A DNA stretch of 64,000 bases from Streptomyces sp. CBMA29 (GCF_014596445.1 NZ_MECL01000179.1:1-64000); one strand, 5' to 3'; positions 51,663 to 61,504 are shown, counted from the first letter of the stretch. Made by a program: numbers and translations. The notes: generated by a model from the letters alone, not told the origin.

Positions 51663-54365
51663 TCAGCCGGTGGTGCCTGCCGCGGCTCCGGCGGCGATGA
51701 GCCTGCGGTTGATGTCGCGGACCGGGCCCGGTTGGACCTTGAGGACGTCGCGGTCGTAGGTGATGAGGCCGTTCAACTCGCCCTCGACGTCGCTGATCTG
51801 GGTGTACACCGAGCCGGAGAGGTCGGTGGAGGCGTCGGGGATGAGAAGAGCGGTGTTGGCGACGTACGCCTTGGTGAGCTCCTCGATGGTGGGGACGTCA
51901 CCGTAGTTCTGGCCGCCGGAGACGCCGAGGATGTGGCCGGGGATGGTGAGGGAGTAGCCGCCGTGCTCGCCGTCGACGGCGGCGCGGGTGGCGTCGGGGG
52001 CCGGGGAGGCGGGTCCGTGGTAGAGGTGGTAATCGATCAGGTCACCTCGGCCTGAATCGCCCTTGGACGCACAGCAGTTGACGCCGGAGGCGGGGTCGAC
52101 CAGGCGGCTCGGGTCCTGTTGCTTGACCGAGTCGGCGAGGGCGCCGGTGGCTTCCTTGGTCTTCTCGCCCCAACCCTCGTTCGTCATCGTCCAGATGACG
52201 ATGGACGGGCTGCTGATGTGCTGGTCGACGATCTCGTGGACCTGGCTGGTGAAGGCCGCGTCGCTGGCCGGGGTGGAGTCCGGGCCGGTGTTGCGGCTCG
52301 GCATGTCCTGCCAGACCATCAGGCCGAGCTTGTCCGCCCAGTAGTACCAGCGGGCGGGTTCGACCTTGATGTGCTTGCGCACCGCGTTGAAGCCGAGCTG
52401 CTTGTGCAGTTCGAGATCGGACTTCAGGGCGGCGTCGGTCGGCGCGGTGTAGATGCCGTCGGGCCAGAACCCCTGGTCGAGGGTGGCCAGGACGAACGTC
52501 GGCTTCCCGTTGAGCTCGATCTTGTTCACGCCGCCGACCTTGCCGACGGAGATCGACCGCATGCCGAAGTAGGAGCCGACGGTGTCGATCGAGCGGCCGT
52601 TGGTGAGCGTGACCTGGAGGTTGTACAGATACGGGTGGTCGGGGCTCCACAGCTCCGGGTGCGGAATGCGCAGCTTCAGCGTCGTGCCCGCGGTGCCGAC
52701 GGCCGCGCCGACGGGCTTGTGGCCCGCGTACGCGACGGCTGCCACCAGCGAGCGGGTCGACGTACCGGCCGCCGGACGCACCGTGACGGACAGCGTGCCG
52801 TCCTTCACATTCGGCGTCAGGACCAGGGAGTCGACGCTCGCGTCGGCCACCGGCTCCAGCCACACGGTCTGCCAGATGCCCGAAGTCGGCGTGTACCAGA
52901 TGCCGCTGGGGCTGCGCGACTGCTTGCCGACGGGCGTGCCGTCGTCGGTGGTGTCCTTCACCTTCAGCAGGACGGTCTGCGGCCCGCTGCGGGTGAGCGC
53001 GTCGGTGACGTCGGCGGTGAACGCCTCGTATCCGCCCACGTGGTGGGCGACCTGCCGGCCGTTGACGTACACCCACGTCTCGTAGTCGACCGCGCCGAAG
53101 TTCAGGTGCAGGCGCTGGCCCGAGCCGATCCGCCAGTTGGCGGGTACGGAGAAGGTGCGCTGGTACAGCGACCAGTCGTGGTGCTCGGCGACGCCGGACA
53201 GCGGCGCCTCCATCGGGTACGGCACCAGGATCTTGCCGCTCAGCTTCGACGTGGGCAGCGGCGCGCTCTGCGTGGTGCCCTGGAACTGCCAGGTGCCGTT
53301 GAGGTTCTGCCACTTGTCACGCGTCAACTGCGGCCGGGGGTAGTCAGGGAGCACGTGGGACGGGTCGACGTCCTTGGCGTACTTGCTGGCGAAGTACCAG
53401 GTGGAGTTGTTGGTCGCCAGACCCGAGAAGAGCGGTACGGGACCGGCGGACGTCGTCAGGCCGCCGAGGCCGTCGTAGCTGATCCGCACATCGGAGTGCA
53501 GGGACACCGGGGTGTCCGACTCCCCTGCCGTGAGCAGGAGTTGGGAGCTGTTCGCCGGGTTGACGGAGACGCCCGGTGTCCACCGGCCCGCGCCCGCGAT
53601 CACCGCGAGGTGCTTGGTGATGTCGGACGGCAGCGCGGTGACGGGGCCAGCCAACTGCACCGTGGCGGTCTTCCCCGAGGCGGCGACCACGGCGTTCACG
53701 TCGGACGGCGTGTAGCCGACCGGCAGATGCAGCGCCGCGTCCGGGATCGCCTGGCGGGCGATGCCGGGACCCGACCACTCCGTCTTGATGTACGCGCCGC
53801 CGTTGCCCTGGTTGTAGTCGAACGCCAACTGGTGGGCGCCGGCGGTCAGGGTGACCGGCTCGGACGTCGTCTGCACGTCCCAGTCGGTCGTCCAGTGGTC
53901 GATCACGCTCGACCCGTCGAGCGACATCCGGAAGCCGTTGTCACCCTTGATGTAGAAGGTGTACGTGCCGTCGGCCGGGACGTCGAGCTGGCCCGTCCAG
54001 TGCACGGCGACGTTCTCGGTCGAGCCCGCGTAACCGCGCAGCGTGGGGATCAGGTCGGGCACGTTCAGGGACGGCTCGACCGCGGTGCTGCTGTACTGCG
54101 CGAAGTCGAGCGAGGTGGCGTCGGTACTCAAGTAGTAGTCGCCGCGCAGACCTTGGGCGGTGTCGGCCGGAGCGGCGGACGCCCCGGCGGTGGAGGAGGC
54201 CGGTGCGGCGGCCGGTGCCGCGCCCGCCGCGGCCGGGGTCAGCAGCGCCGCGCCCAGTATCAGCGGCACCAGTGCGGTCAGCCGGGCCGTCCGGGACAGC
54301 CGGGACGACCCGGTACTGCCCGCCGGCCGGCGGCTGTTCGATGTGCGGGATATGCCTGATCTCAC
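51663..54365 (-). CDS. Secreted GH2-family glycoside hydrolase with PA14 domain
   Basis: 900 residues from GTG 54365 (GGAGAGG ten bases upstream). Signal peptide about 1-45, PA14 domain about 65-205 (GLRGDYYLSTDATSLDF, GTYTFYIKGDNGFRMSLDG), a bacterial Ig-like stretch, then GH2 jelly roll, sandwich and TIM-barrel domains. Acid/base E730 in TMTNEGWG; E800 in DGEHGG is a candidate nucleophile. Close to beta-galactosidase/beta-mannosidase/beta-glucuronidase types; specificity cannot be settled by eye. Probably under the AACGTT-centred operators upstream. Confidence 0.88.
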   Translation of the reverse strand: MRSGISRTSNSRRPAGSTGSSRLSRTARLTALVPLILGAALLTPAAAGAAPAAAPASSTAGASAAPADTAQGLRGDYYLSTDATSLDFAQYSSTAVEPSLNVPDLIPTLRGYAGSTENVAVHWTGQLDVPADGTYTFYIKGDNGFRMSLDGSSVIDHWTTDWDVQTTSEPVTLTAGAHQLAFDYNQGNGGAYIKTEWSGPGIARQAIPDAALHLPVGYTPSDVNAVVAASGKTATVQLAGPVTALPSDITKHLAVIAGAGRWTPGVSVNPANSSQLLLTAGESDTPVSLHSDVRISYDGLGGLTTSAGPVPLFSGLATNNSTWYFASKYAKDVDPSHVLPDYPRPQLTRDKWQNLNGTWQFQGTTQSAPLPTSKLSGKILVPYPMEAPLSGVAEHHDWSLYQRTFSVPANWRIGSGQRLHLNFGAVDYETWVYVNGRQVAHHVGGYEAFTADVTDALTRSGPQTVLLKVKDTTDDGTPVGKQSRSPSGIWYTPTSGIWQTVWLEPVADASVDSLVLTPNVKDGTLSVTVRPAAGTSTRSLVAAVAYAGHKPVGAAVGTAGTTLKLRIPHPELWSPDHPYLYNLQVTLTNGRSIDTVGSYFGMRSISVGKVGGVNKIELNGKPTFVLATLDQGFWPDGIYTAPTDAALKSDLELHKQLGFNAVRKHIKVEPARWYYWADKLGLMVWQDMPSRNTGPDSTPASDAAFTSQVHEIVDQHISSPSIVIWTMTNEGWGEKTKEATGALADSVKQQDPSRLVDPASGVNCCASKGDSGRGDLIDYHLYHGPASPAPDATRAAVDGEHGGYSLTIPGHILGVSGGQNYGDVPTIEELTKAYVANTALLIPDASTDLSGSVYTQISDVEGELNGLITYDRDVLKVQPGPVRDINRRLIAAGAAAGTTG

Positions 54366-54456
54366 TGCGGATACACCTCTCCGTAAGAGAACTCGGCGTC
54401 CAGGAAGCGGGTGAGGACGTGCGGCTCCACGACAGTGCCTTGGGGGCCCTGCCGAC

Positions 54457-54472
54457 TTTCCAACGTTAGAAA
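54457..54472. promoter_or_regulatory. Operator copy 1 upstream of GH2 (TTTCCAACGTTAGAAA)
   Basis: Nearly perfect inverted repeat centred on AACGTT, 92 bases before the GH2 start. LacI-family-like architecture. Confidence 0.6.
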
Positions 54473-54701
54473 CCTGGACCGGGAGCATGAAACCAGCAGG
54501 CTTCAGCGCCGTCCACCCTCCGCGCAAAGTTTGTGAAAAATCGAGCGGCCCGATCACACAAAGCACTGGCCGCCACATGAGGCACAGGGGAGGCACGGGC
54601 GGTGCGGACGGCGCAGACGCGCGGGCATACGAGGGCCGCACGGCGGCTCTCCGGCCGGGCGCCGTCCCTGCCGGAGCTCGCCGCCGCCTCCTTCCCGGAT
54701 C

Positions 54702-54717
54702 TTTGCATCGTTAGAAA
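54702..54717. promoter_or_regulatory. Operator copy 2 upstream of GH2 (TTTGCATCGTTAGAAA)
   Basis: Matches copy 1 at 14 of 16 positions and lies 245 bases away, beside the end of the aminopeptidase gene. Two copies suggest repression by DNA looping. Confidence 0.5.
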
Positions 54718-54736
54718 AAGTGCGGCAAAACGGCCC

Positions 54737-57328
54737 TCAGACCCGGTGTGCGAGGGCGCGGCGGAGGTCGTCCAGGCCGTCGGCGAGGTGACGGCGCATG
54801 GGCGGGACCAGGTCGGTACGCGCGAGGCATTCCTCGGCCGCGCGTACCGTGTCGGCGTCGGCCGCACCGACCGGGAACAGCGCCCGGCTCAACGCCTGGA
54901 CCACCGCGCCGCCGCGCTCACCGGCCGCGGGAAGTTGCTCGAAGTACCGTCGCACGTAAGCCTGTTGAATTCGCGGCGCGCCCGAGCGCCAGAAGCCCTC
55001 GGCGGTCGCCACGAGCTGATGATTGGTCAGCTCACCCGGCGCGAAGAGCAGGTGCCAGGCGCGCTCCTTGGCGGCGTCGTCCGGGAGCGCGGCGCGGGCT
55101 CGGGCCGCGCCCACCTCGCTGACGTTGCCGGGGTCGGCCGCCAGTTCGGCCGCGATCCGCTCCTCGTCGGCCGCCCCGGCCGCCGCCAGCCGGGCCAGTG
55201 CCGACCAGCGCAGGTCGGCGTCGAAAGCGAGGCCGTCCGGTACGCCGTCGCCCGCCAACCAGCCCTGAAGCCGCGCGAGTTGCGTGGCACCGGACGCCGT
55301 GGCGACGGCCGTGCGCAGGGCGGCCAGCCGCAGGCCCTCGCCCGTGGTCGCGGCCGGGCGGGCCAGGACCGTACGGGCGGTGTCGCCGAGCCGGGCGAGC
55401 GCGGCGGGCCGGTCGGCGGGGGCGAGGTAGCGGCCGATGACGTGGTCGGCGGCGAAGGCCAGCACCGCCTCGACGACGCAGTCCGAGGTCTCGCCCGGCA
55501 GGTGCGCGGCGACCAGGTCCAGGTAGTCGGCGGCCGACGCCTCGGCGCCGCGCGTCAGGTCGCGGAGGTGTTCCCACAGGACGGCGCGGGCCAGTTCGTC
55601 CGTGACGGCCGACAGCGAGGCGGCGACGGTGGCCGCGGAGTGCGCGTCCAGGCGCAGCCGCGCCCAGGTGAAGTCGCCGTCGTTGGGCAGCAACAGGGCG
55701 GGGCGCGGGGCGCCGGACAGTTCGGGCAGCGGCGTACGGCCGCCCGGCGCGACCTCCACGTCCAGCCGTCGGCGCGGGACGACCGCCGCGCCGTCCCGGT
55801 CGTACACGCCGACGCGTACGCGGTGCGGGCGGGTGCCGTCGTTGACGAGCACGGCGGAGGTCAGGACTCCGGGTGCCGCGCCGGGTACCGTATCGGCCCC
55901 GGCCTCGACCTCGACCTCGGCCCCAGCCCCGGTCCCGGTCCCGGCCCCGGCCTCGATCTCGACCTCGACCTCGATGCGCAGCGTGTCCACGCCGGTCGTC
56001 CGCAGCCAGTCGTCGGCCCAGCCGGACAGGTCAGGTCCCTGTGCGCCCGCCGGGCCGGCCGGGAGGGCGAGCGCGGCGAGGAAGTCCTGGAGGTTCGCGT
56101 TGCCCCAACGGTGCGCGGCGAAGTATCTGTTGAGCCCGGCGAAGAACGCCTCGTCGCCCATCCAGTGCACGAGCTGGTGCAGTGCGGAGGCACCCTTGGC
56201 GTACGAGATGCCGTCGAAGGCGGACAGTGCCTCGGCCGCGGACGCGGCTCCGGTGGCGGCGACGGGGTGGGTGGTGGGGCGCTCGTCGGCGTCGTAACCC
56301 CAGCTCTTCCGGCGGGAGAAGAGCGTCCAGGCGCTGTCGTAGCGGGTGGATTCGGCGGCGATGCGGTAGCCGAGCACCTCGGCGAAGGACTCGTTGAGCC
56401 AGACGTCCTCCCACCAGGCCAGGGTGACGAGGTTGCCGAACCACATGTGGGACATCTCGTGGCACACCACGACCGCGCGCAGCGCGCGTTGCGTGTCGGT
56501 CGGCGCGGACCGGAACAGCATCTCGTCCTGGAAGAGGACACAGGCCGGATTCTCCATCGCGGCCCAGTTGAGCTCGGGCATGAACACCTGGTCGTAGCCG
56601 CCGAAGGGGTAGCGCTCCTCGAACAGCCCGTGCAGCCGGTCGAAGCTCGCTCGTGTCACCGCGAACAAGTCCGGTGCCTCACGGTCGAGTTCGGCGGCCA
56701 GCGAGCGCCGCGCGTACAACCCGAGCGGGATGCCGTCGTGTTCGGCGCGCACCGCGTACAGCGGCCCGGCGGCCACGGCGACCAGGTAGCAGGAGATCGG
56801 GCCGACCGGTGCGATCTCCCAGCGCCCGTCGTCGAGTCGGGACGACCGGCCGTTGCCGACCACCGTCCAGCCGTCCGGCGCGGTCACCGTGAAGGTGAAC
56901 GGCGCCTTCAGGTCCGGCTGATCGAAGCAGGCGAAGAGCTTCGAGGCCAGGTCGGGCGCGCACGCGGAGTACACATAGACGGCGCCGTCCGCCGGGTCGG
57001 TGAAGCGGTGCAGCCCTTCCGCCGTACGCGAGTACGCCATGTCGGCCTCGACCAGCAGCTCGTTGTCCGCCGCCAGGTCCGCCAACTCCAGCCGGTTGTC
57101 GGCGTGTTCCGCCAGGTCGAGCGGTCTGCCGTTCAACTCGGCGCGCAGCAGCGTCTCCGGCTGGATCTCCACGAAGGTCGCCGCGCCCGGCTCCGCGCAG
57201 CCGAACCGGATCGTGGTCGTGCTGCGGAAGAGACGGTCGCCGCGCGTCACGTCGAGGGCGACGGCGTACGACCGTACGTCGAGCAGGGCGGCGCGGACGA
57301 CGGCTTCGGTACGCAGGAGGGGTCGCAT
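54737..57328 (-). CDS. pepN: M1-family aminopeptidase N
   Basis: 863 residues, the usual length. Substrate-binding motif reads W-A-AMEN (AAMEN at 256-260, normally GAMEN), zinc motif HEMSH at 290-294 with third ligand E313 (NESFAE), and a catalytic Tyr region downstream. No signal peptide, so cytoplasmic. A low-complexity EVEVEIEAGAGTGTG-like insert near residue 450 is encoded by a short tandem repeat and is probably a surface loop. Removes N-terminal residues from peptides. Confidence 0.93.
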   Translation of the reverse strand: MRPLLRTEAVVRAALLDVRSYAVALDVTRGDRLFRSTTTIRFGCAEPGAATFVEIQPETLLRAELNGRPLDLAEHADNRLELADLAADNELLVEADMAYSRTAEGLHRFTDPADGAVYVYSACAPDLASKLFACFDQPDLKAPFTFTVTAPDGWTVVGNGRSSRLDDGRWEIAPVGPISCYLVAVAAGPLYAVRAEHDGIPLGLYARRSLAAELDREAPDLFAVTRASFDRLHGLFEERYPFGGYDQVFMPELNWAAMENPACVLFQDEMLFRSAPTDTQRALRAVVVCHEMSHMWFGNLVTLAWWEDVWLNESFAEVLGYRIAAESTRYDSAWTLFSRRKSWGYDADERPTTHPVAATGAASAAEALSAFDGISYAKGASALHQLVHWMGDEAFFAGLNRYFAAHRWGNANLQDFLAALALPAGPAGAQGPDLSGWADDWLRTTGVDTLRIEVEVEIEAGAGTGTGAGAEVEVEAGADTVPGAAPGVLTSAVLVNDGTRPHRVRVGVYDRDGAAVVPRRRLDVEVAPGGRTPLPELSGAPRPALLLPNDGDFTWARLRLDAHSAATVAASLSAVTDELARAVLWEHLRDLTRGAEASAADYLDLVAAHLPGETSDCVVEAVLAFAADHVIGRYLAPADRPAALARLGDTARTVLARPAATTGEGLRLAALRTAVATASGATQLARLQGWLAGDGVPDGLAFDADLRWSALARLAAAGAADEERIAAELAADPGNVSEVGAARARAALPDDAAKERAWHLLFAPGELTNHQLVATAEGFWRSGAPRIQQAYVRRYFEQLPAAGERGGAVVQALSRALFPVGAADADTVRAAEECLARTDLVPPMRRHLADGLDDLRRALAHRV
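55903..55976. repeat. CTCGACCTCGGCC/CCGGTC short tandem repeats within pepN
   Basis: Six-base GACCTC and CCGGTC/CCGGCC units encode alternating Val/Glu and Gly/Ala/Thr in a surface loop of the aminopeptidase. Confidence 0.8.
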
Positions 57329-57508
57329 CTACGGCATGCTGTCGCAGCTCCGCACGTCGGACAACGGGTTGGGGGGCGGTGCGGTTGCGCCGAGCGCGAA
57401 GCCGGGGCGGCACCGGGGGAGACCCCCATGGCCCGAACCCCCGTACCGCGCGCGGCCCCCGTACTCCCGCTGACCCGTACTCCCGCTGTCCCGTACCGCG
57501 TACGCCGC

Positions 57509-58090
57509 TCAGCCCATGGTCTTGGCGCCGTCCAACGACTCGCGGATGATGTCCGCGTGACCGGCGTGCTGCGCGGTCTCGGCGATGATGTGCAGCAGCA
57601 CCCGCCGCGCCGACCAGCGCGCGCCCGGCTCGAACCAGGGCGCCTGCGGGAGCGGGTGGGAGACGTCCAAGTCGGGCAGTGCCGCGATCAGTTCGTCGGT
57701 CGCGCGGGCCTGCTGCTCGTACGCCTCCAGTACCCCGGCCAGCGTCTCGCCGGGCAGCAGCCGGAATTCGTCGGCCCGCCGCTCCCAGTCGGCCTCGGTC
57801 ATGGCCGTCGCGTCCCCCAACGCCGACGGACCCGCCACGATGAAGTCCGTCCAGCCCCGCTCCCCCGCCGACACGTGCTTGATCAGGCCGCCCAGACACA
57901 GCTCGCTGACGGTCGTCCGCTGCCGCGCCTGCTCGTCGGTGAGGTCCCGCGTGGTGACGCGCAGGAAGTGCCGGTGCTGGGCGAGCACCGCCAGCAGGTC
58001 CGCCCGCTCACCGGTCACGGCCCCGGCCGCCGCCTCCGCGGCGCCCGACGCCGTGCTCCCCGCCGCCTCCGCCTTCATCGTCTCGCTCAT
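57509..58090 (-). CDS. DinB-family metal-binding protein (DUF664-like)
   Basis: 193 residues from ATG 58090 (GAAGGG upstream). A four-helix DinB bundle with the metal His residues in LIKHVSAGERGW and HIIAETAQHAGHADIIRE. Such proteins are often thiol-dependent transferases (mycothiol in actinobacteria), but the substrate is unknown. Confidence 0.88.
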   Translation of the reverse strand: MSETMKAEAAGSTASGAAEAAAGAVTGERADLLAVLAQHRHFLRVTTRDLTDEQARQRTTVSELCLGGLIKHVSAGERGWTDFIVAGPSALGDATAMTEADWERRADEFRLLPGETLAGVLEAYEQQARATDELIAALPDLDVSHPLPQAPWFEPGARWSARRVLLHIIAETAQHAGHADIIRESLDGAKTMG

Positions 58091-58259
58091 GATCCACACC
58101 CTTCGCAGTGCCGCCTGGTTCCTCGGTCATCACCACAGTAGAAGCCGATGCGGTCAGCTTCTGTCCGCATTGACGGCGGTCCGCGGGTTCGGTTTCTCCG
58201 CTGGTCAGGACCCTTTCAGGGACGGGCGCCGACGGTGTGGCCGGCCGGACCCAGGCCGT

Positions 58260-59183
58260 CTACGAACGCCCGCCCCCGGCAGCCCTGTTGACGACGGCGT
58301 TGAGCGCGCCGAAGTCCACGCCGTGCGCCATCCCGAAGTACGTTCCCCCGCCGAGCAGTTCGGCGGCGGCGCGCTCGGCGGCGCCGTAGGCGGCCTGGGC
58401 CAGGGCGGTGCCGACGCTGATCCGACGGACGCCGACGGCGGAGAATTCGGCCACCGACGGCGAGCCAGGACCGGCCATGACGTTGACGGGCAGCGGGCTG
58501 TCGCGGACGAGGGCGGCCACGGCGGGCAGGTCGACGAGACCGGGGACGAAGATGCTGTCGGCGCCGGCTTCGGCGTACGCGTGCGCGCGGGACAGGACGT
58601 GTGCGGCCCGGTCGTGCGGGTCGCCGATGCCGAAGAGGAAGACGTCGGTGCGCGCGTTGATCCACAGGTTGGGGACGCCCGCGTCCTCGGCGGCGGAGCG
58701 GGCGGCGCGCAGCCGTACGGACTGGGCGGCGGTGTCGTGCAGCGGGCCGCCCGGCGCGAGGGAGTCCTCCAGGTTGACGCCGACGGCTCCGGCCGCGACC
58801 ACCGCGCGGACGGTGGCCGCCACGTCGTCGGCCCCGGGGCCGTAACCGCCCTCGATGTCGGCGGTCACCGGTACGTCGACCGCGCGCACGATACGGCCGA
58901 CCGACGCGGCCATCTCCTCGCGCGTGAGCCCGTGGCCGTCGGGGCGACCGGCCGACCACGCGACACCGCCGCTGGTGGTGGCGACGGCGGGGGCACCGGC
59001 CCGCGCGATGAGCGCGGCGCTCGCGGCGTCCCACGCGTTCGGCAGGACGAGGGCGCGGCCCCCGGAGACGGCGGGCGTCCCCAACGCCCCAGCGGGCTGG
59101 GCCGGTTCATGCGCTTCGTGCGCTTCGTGCGCTTCGTGCAGTGAGCGAAGGACCTCTGCGAGGGTCCACTGGGCGGTCGTCAT
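58260..59183 (-). CDS. Isocitrate lyase / PEP mutase family protein
   Basis: 307 residues from ATG 59183. (beta/alpha)8 barrel motifs: LPNAWDAASAALIARAG, PVTADIEGGYG (Mg-binding Asp/Glu), GVNLEDS, and NARTDVFLFG. It lacks the Cys-containing KKCGH loop of isocitrate lyases, so it is closer to the oxaloacetate/2-methylisocitrate-type or carboxyvinyl-phosphonate-like branch. The N-terminus carries a tandem EAHEAHEAHE repeat (a nine-base repeat near 59109-59135). Monocistronic. Confidence 0.88.
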   Translation of the reverse strand: MTTAQWTLAEVLRSLHEAHEAHEAHEPAQPAGALGTPAVSGGRALVLPNAWDAASAALIARAGAPAVATTSGGVAWSAGRPDGHGLTREEMAASVGRIVRAVDVPVTADIEGGYGPGADDVAATVRAVVAAGAVGVNLEDSLAPGGPLHDTAAQSVRLRAARSAAEDAGVPNLWINARTDVFLFGIGDPHDRAAHVLSRAHAYAEAGADSIFVPGLVDLPAVAALVRDSPLPVNVMAGPGSPSVAEFSAVGVRRISVGTALAQAAYGAAERAAAELLGGGTYFGMAHGVDFGALNAVVNRAAGGGRS

Positions 59184-59500
59184 GCGTCTGTCCTTCACAC
59201 GGAGGTGAGCACTGGTCCGGACGACCGGATACGTCGTCCCGATCCAGTTCTACGCACTCCCCCGCCGGGACTCCGGCCACATCCGGACACGCTGCCACTC
59301 ACCCCGGGGAGCCCGGGGCGGGCGGAACGGGCGGGGCGGGCGGAACGGGCGGCGGAAGCGGATCGGAAGCGGTCCGGTTCTGGCCGGGGAAGCGGCGGCA
59401 CTGGTCGCATCTGAGGTGTCAACAGCCCTTCCGCGCAGGCGCGTACGCCAGCGTGCCGAGCGGAATCGGGCGCACACCGCACCGACCGTTGGAGTGGTCC
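59184..59500. promoter_or_regulatory. 317-base gap with G-rich tandem repeat, upstream of the defence-like operon
   Basis: No gene is supported. It should contain divergent promoters for the PEP-mutase-family gene and the plus-strand operon. An 18-base G-rich unit (GGGGCGGGCGGAACGGGC) is repeated exactly at 59315-59332 and 59333-59350, giving several closely spaced G-tracts. Confidence 0.7.
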
Positions 59501-59878
59501 ATGAGCGACCCCGGACTGCCGTCCCCCGACCCGAATCCGTACCCGTATCCCAGACCCGCCGACCTGCCGACGCCGCCATCGGCGCCTCCGTCCGCACCCG
59601 CGCCCGCGCCCGTCCCGGGTTCCGCGCAGGTGCACGCGCCCGGTCCGACGCCGTACCGCCACGTGGGCCTGATACCGAGCGCCGGGCCCGCGCGCGGGTG
59701 GGGGCTCGTCGTCGCCGCGGCGCCCCTGTTGCTGATCGCGCTGATCGCCCTCGTCGCCGGCTCGGCGCTGAACCCGACGAGCGGCCTCACCTCCGGTGCG
59801 CGGACCGGCGTCGGCTCCGTCCACGGCGCGCCCGCACACAGGGCCGCCGCCAACGCCCCCTTGAGAGCGGAGCGCTGA
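59501..59878 (+). CDS. Small Pro-rich single-pass membrane protein
   Basis: 125 residues from ATG 59501, preceded by GGAG. The first 60 residues are Pro/Tyr/Ala-rich and cytoplasmic in type. One helix at about 67-88 follows (WGLVVAAAPLLLIALIALVAG), then a short outside tail. No family recognised. It starts the operon and ends six bases before the 539-residue membrane protein, with which it may assemble. Confidence 0.7.
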   Translation: MSDPGLPSPDPNPYPYPRPADLPTPPSAPPSAPAPAPVPGSAQVHAPGPTPYRHVGLIPSAGPARGWGLVVAAAPLLLIALIALVAGSALNPTSGLTSGARTGVGSVHGAPAHRAAANAPLRAER

Positions 59879-59884
59879 GCCGCC

Positions 59885-61504
59885 ATGACCGTCACCCAGA
59901 CCCTGCTCCCGCACCCCGCCGAGCCCCCGCAGGCACCGCCGGTGTCCCGCGCGTACGCCCGTACGAAGGCGACCCGTCTGCTGTCGGCGGGCACGTACCT
60001 CGACCCCGTCTACCGCACCACCGTCATCAGGGAGTTGCTGCGCAACCGCTTCCGCGTGGTCGCGCCGTCCTACGGCTACGACAACGTGTCCGTCCTCGCG
60101 CACGCCCTCGCCGCCCGCCGACTGCGTCGCCTGCAACGGTGGTTGGGCGCCGGGTCGGTCGTCGCCGCGCTAATCCTGACCGCGAGCGGCGCGCTCGGTC
60201 CCGTCCTCGCCGTCCTGCTGGTGTTCTGGGCGCTGTGGGCGCTGGCGTACCTGCGCCGGATCGTGACCCTGAACATCCTGATGACGCGGCTGAAGGAGAC
60301 CGGCACCGACGGCGGTTTCGACGGGGCGTACCCGGCGAACGCGCGCCTGACCGAGACCATGATCCGCAAGATCGACCGGGAGCAGTCCGCCAGTGACAGC
60401 CTGGTCTTCTACGGCGGCTTCCGGCCGTTCGTCGGCGCGGGCGAACCGCTGCGCGACTGGGCGAACGCCCAACTCCTCATCGGCGCGAAGAAGTTACGGC
60501 TCAAGCCCAAGGACCACGAAGGGAAGCGGGACGTCGAGGGGACGGCGCCGGGTCTCGACACCGACGAGCGGGAGCCGCTCCTGCCGTTCACCGTCGACAA
60601 GATCACCGCATACGTCGGCGAGCGGATGGCCGCCGAACTGCGCGACGGCGCGAAGCCGGGCGAGCGCATCGAGGGCCTGGCCGTCGAGCGGCGCCGCTTC
60701 ACCACGGCGATCCGGACCAACGACCGCACCAGCGGCGAGGGTTGGTCCCGGCTGCCGGGTGTCGGCGACCTGCCGGACCTGCACTGGCGCGAGGACTACG
60801 ACTCGGCGCGCGAGTACCTCTGCGTGCGGATCGGCTCGTGGAACGAGGAGTTGGTGACCTCGATCTTCGTCGGCTTCGACCTCAAGGGGAACACGCTCCA
60901 CACCGAGTTCTACCCGTACGTCCTCGGGCCGCTCGTGGAGGACTTCCACCTGGTCGACCGGCTGCCGGAAGCCTTCGACGGGCGGCTGGCGGTGCGGGTG
61001 GCCTGGGACATGGTCAAGGCGACCCCGCGCTGGGGGTTCAGCCTGCTGCTGTCACCGCTGCGGCTGCTGCCCGAGCGCTTCCTGCCGTCGCCGCTGCGCT
61101 CGCTGGTCCGCCCCGGCCGCCGCGGCCCCAGCTCCATCCGGATCAGCGGGGGCGTCACCTCGGTCGACAGCAGCGAATTCCGCCTGGGGCGCTACGTGAC
61201 CAAGTCGGTCAACTGCGGTGCGCTGACCAGCGTGCGCGAGTTGGCGACGAACGACTACTACCACGCCTTCTTCCAGAAGTCCGACGCCGTGAAGTACACA
61301 CAGATCGTCGAGCGCCGTCTGCTGGAAATCATCCGCACGTTCCTGAACGACCACCATGTGGATCTCACCGACCACGACAGGGCGCAGAACAACATCCTCA
61401 ACTACGAGGACAAGAGCATGCACGTCTCCGGGGACAACAACAGGAATTTCGGCTACGAGTACGCGCCGGACAACGGCGGAACCGCGAACGGCCAGGGGGA
61501 TTGA
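59885..61504 (+). CDS. 539-residue membrane protein with C-terminal motif shared with the TIR-like protein
   Basis: A helical hairpin or long helix lies at about 88-122; the remaining about 400 residues are soluble and predicted cytoplasmic, with mixed alpha/beta content (YLCVRIGSWNEELVTSIFVG, LHTEFYPYVLGPLVEDFHL). No known family was recognised. Near the end (509-526) it carries DKSMHVSGDNNRNFGYEY, closely matching residues 9-26 of the TIR-like protein that begins only five bases downstream. It could be the sensor, or the platform that recruits or holds the TIR protein. Function unknown. Confidence 0.8.
   Translation: MTVTQTLLPHPAEPPQAPPVSRAYARTKATRLLSAGTYLDPVYRTTVIRELLRNRFRVVAPSYGYDNVSVLAHALAARRLRRLQRWLGAGSVVAALILTASGALGPVLAVLLVFWALWALAYLRRIVTLNILMTRLKETGTDGGFDGAYPANARLTETMIRKIDREQSASDSLVFYGGFRPFVGAGEPLRDWANAQLLIGAKKLRLKPKDHEGKRDVEGTAPGLDTDEREPLLPFTVDKITAYVGERMAAELRDGAKPGERIEGLAVERRRFTTAIRTNDRTSGEGWSRLPGVGDLPDLHWREDYDSAREYLCVRIGSWNEELVTSIFVGFDLKGNTLHTEFYPYVLGPLVEDFHLVDRLPEAFDGRLAVRVAWDMVKATPRWGFSLLLSPLRLLPERFLPSPLRSLVRPGRRGPSSIRISGGVTSVDSSEFRLGRYVTKSVNCGALTSVRELATNDYYHAFFQKSDAVKYTQIVERRLLEIIRTFLNDHHVDLTDHDRAQNNILNYEDKSMHVSGDNNRNFGYEYAPDNGGTANGQGD

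Larger units (their letters stand above)
54366..54736. promoter_or_regulatory. 371-base regulatory gap upstream of the GH2 gene
   Basis: No gene is supported. It contains the GH2 ribosome site, two copies of a 16-base operator-like sequence (listed separately), and an unusually AT-rich patch for this genome (AAAGTTTGTGAAAAATCGA near 54528-54546) likely to include the promoter. Confidence 0.65.
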
